Below, piece by piece: positions 52,163 to 52,183 of a DNA stretch of 52,183 nucleotides (positions are counted from its first letter, which is position 1; each line of letters begins with the position of its first letter). The notes beneath the pieces are model-generated. The model did no database searches. It worked only from the letters and a program-made list of their open reading frames with translations, and was not told the DNA's origin. The translations under genes and the position numbers were made by a program. Source of the DNA: Syntrophorhabdaceae bacterium (lineage in GTDB: Bacteria; Desulfobacterota; Syntrophorhabdia; Syntrophorhabdales; Syntrophorhabdaceae); the NCBI GenBank assembly GCA_036504895.1, contig DASXUJ010000040.1:1-52183 (forward strand), given 5' to 3'.

Positions 52163-52183
52163 ATGAATACTCGTATGGTACAG
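52163..52183 (+). CDS. Start of a gene cut by the window edge (possibly IS66-type TnpA)
   Basis: ATG 52163 follows AAAAGGAGGT and encodes MNTRMVQ to the edge. Some IS66-family accessory TnpA proteins begin MNTRMV, and insertion-sequence transposase genes often carry a ribosome-site-masking stem like the one here. Seven residues cannot establish a family. Confidence 0.35.

Overview
The window looks like the chromosome of an anaerobic deltaproteobacterium-grade organism (Desulfobacterota, perhaps close to Syntrophorhabdus). That placement is an inference from a tetraheme c3-type cytochrome, an NrfD/iron-sulfur/octaheme module, a TAXI-type solute receptor, a DVU0524-like small protein and the gene order of the division cluster. 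I ran no database search, so the taxonomy is tentative.

Region by region. 1-6.2 kb is an accessory zone: the end of a K+ channel gene, a large HD-GHKL ATPase gene bracketed by two inverted copies of a ~100-bp palindromic element, a duplicated repeat carrying a broken phage-type HTH gene, a 208-bp element with inverted ends, and tRNA-Val(GAC). 6.5-10.9 kb is a heat-shock block: clpB diverging from three tandem hsp20 genes. 11-15.3 kb holds small ORFs next to a perfect 19-bp palindrome, then a tightly coupled series of ubiquitin-like sulfur carrier, TtuA-type tRNA thiolase, GAF-GAF-degenerate-GGDEF protein and mreB. 15.4-17.7 kb is a second defence-like island: an orphan HigA-type antitoxin with a decayed toxin, and a two-gene operon encoding an unknown 145-aa protein and a TIR domain fused to a DnaB-type ATPase. 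17.9-22.3 kb is an electron-transfer module (NrfD, four-cluster ferredoxin, octaheme cytochrome, divergent c3) lying between two direct copies of a ~280-bp repeat, each followed by heptanucleotide tandem repeats. 22.4-28.1 kb holds an MBL-fold hydrolase with a structured leader, then a RiPP cluster of the TOMM type: an NHLP-leader precursor, a fused E1-like/YcaO cyclodehydratase and a SagB-type dehydrogenase. 28.3-33.9 kb is housekeeping: TAXI receptor, RadC, a ModE-type HTH protein, HflX, a NusG/RfaH paralogue and a secreted pentapeptide-repeat protein.

34.2-50.2 kb is a complete-looking dcw (division and cell wall) cluster driven by a strong promoter with MraZ operator repeats: mraZ, rsmH, ftsL, X, murE, murF, mraY, murD, Y, murG, murC, murB, ddl, ftsQ, ftsA, ftsZ. 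The notable point is X and Y. The ftsI slot holds a membrane-anchored protein with a PASTA-like end but no transpeptidase domain, and the ftsW slot holds a 261-aa polytopic protein with no recognisable SEDS features. The septal SEDS-bPBP synthase pair is therefore absent from its usual place. After ftsZ come a terminator, a radical SAM gene and, at the right edge, the start of a gene whose ribosome-binding site is folded into a stem.

The strongest candidates for something undescribed are the dcw cluster without FtsI/FtsW, the TIR-DnaB operon and the NHLP/YcaO/SagB RiPP cluster.
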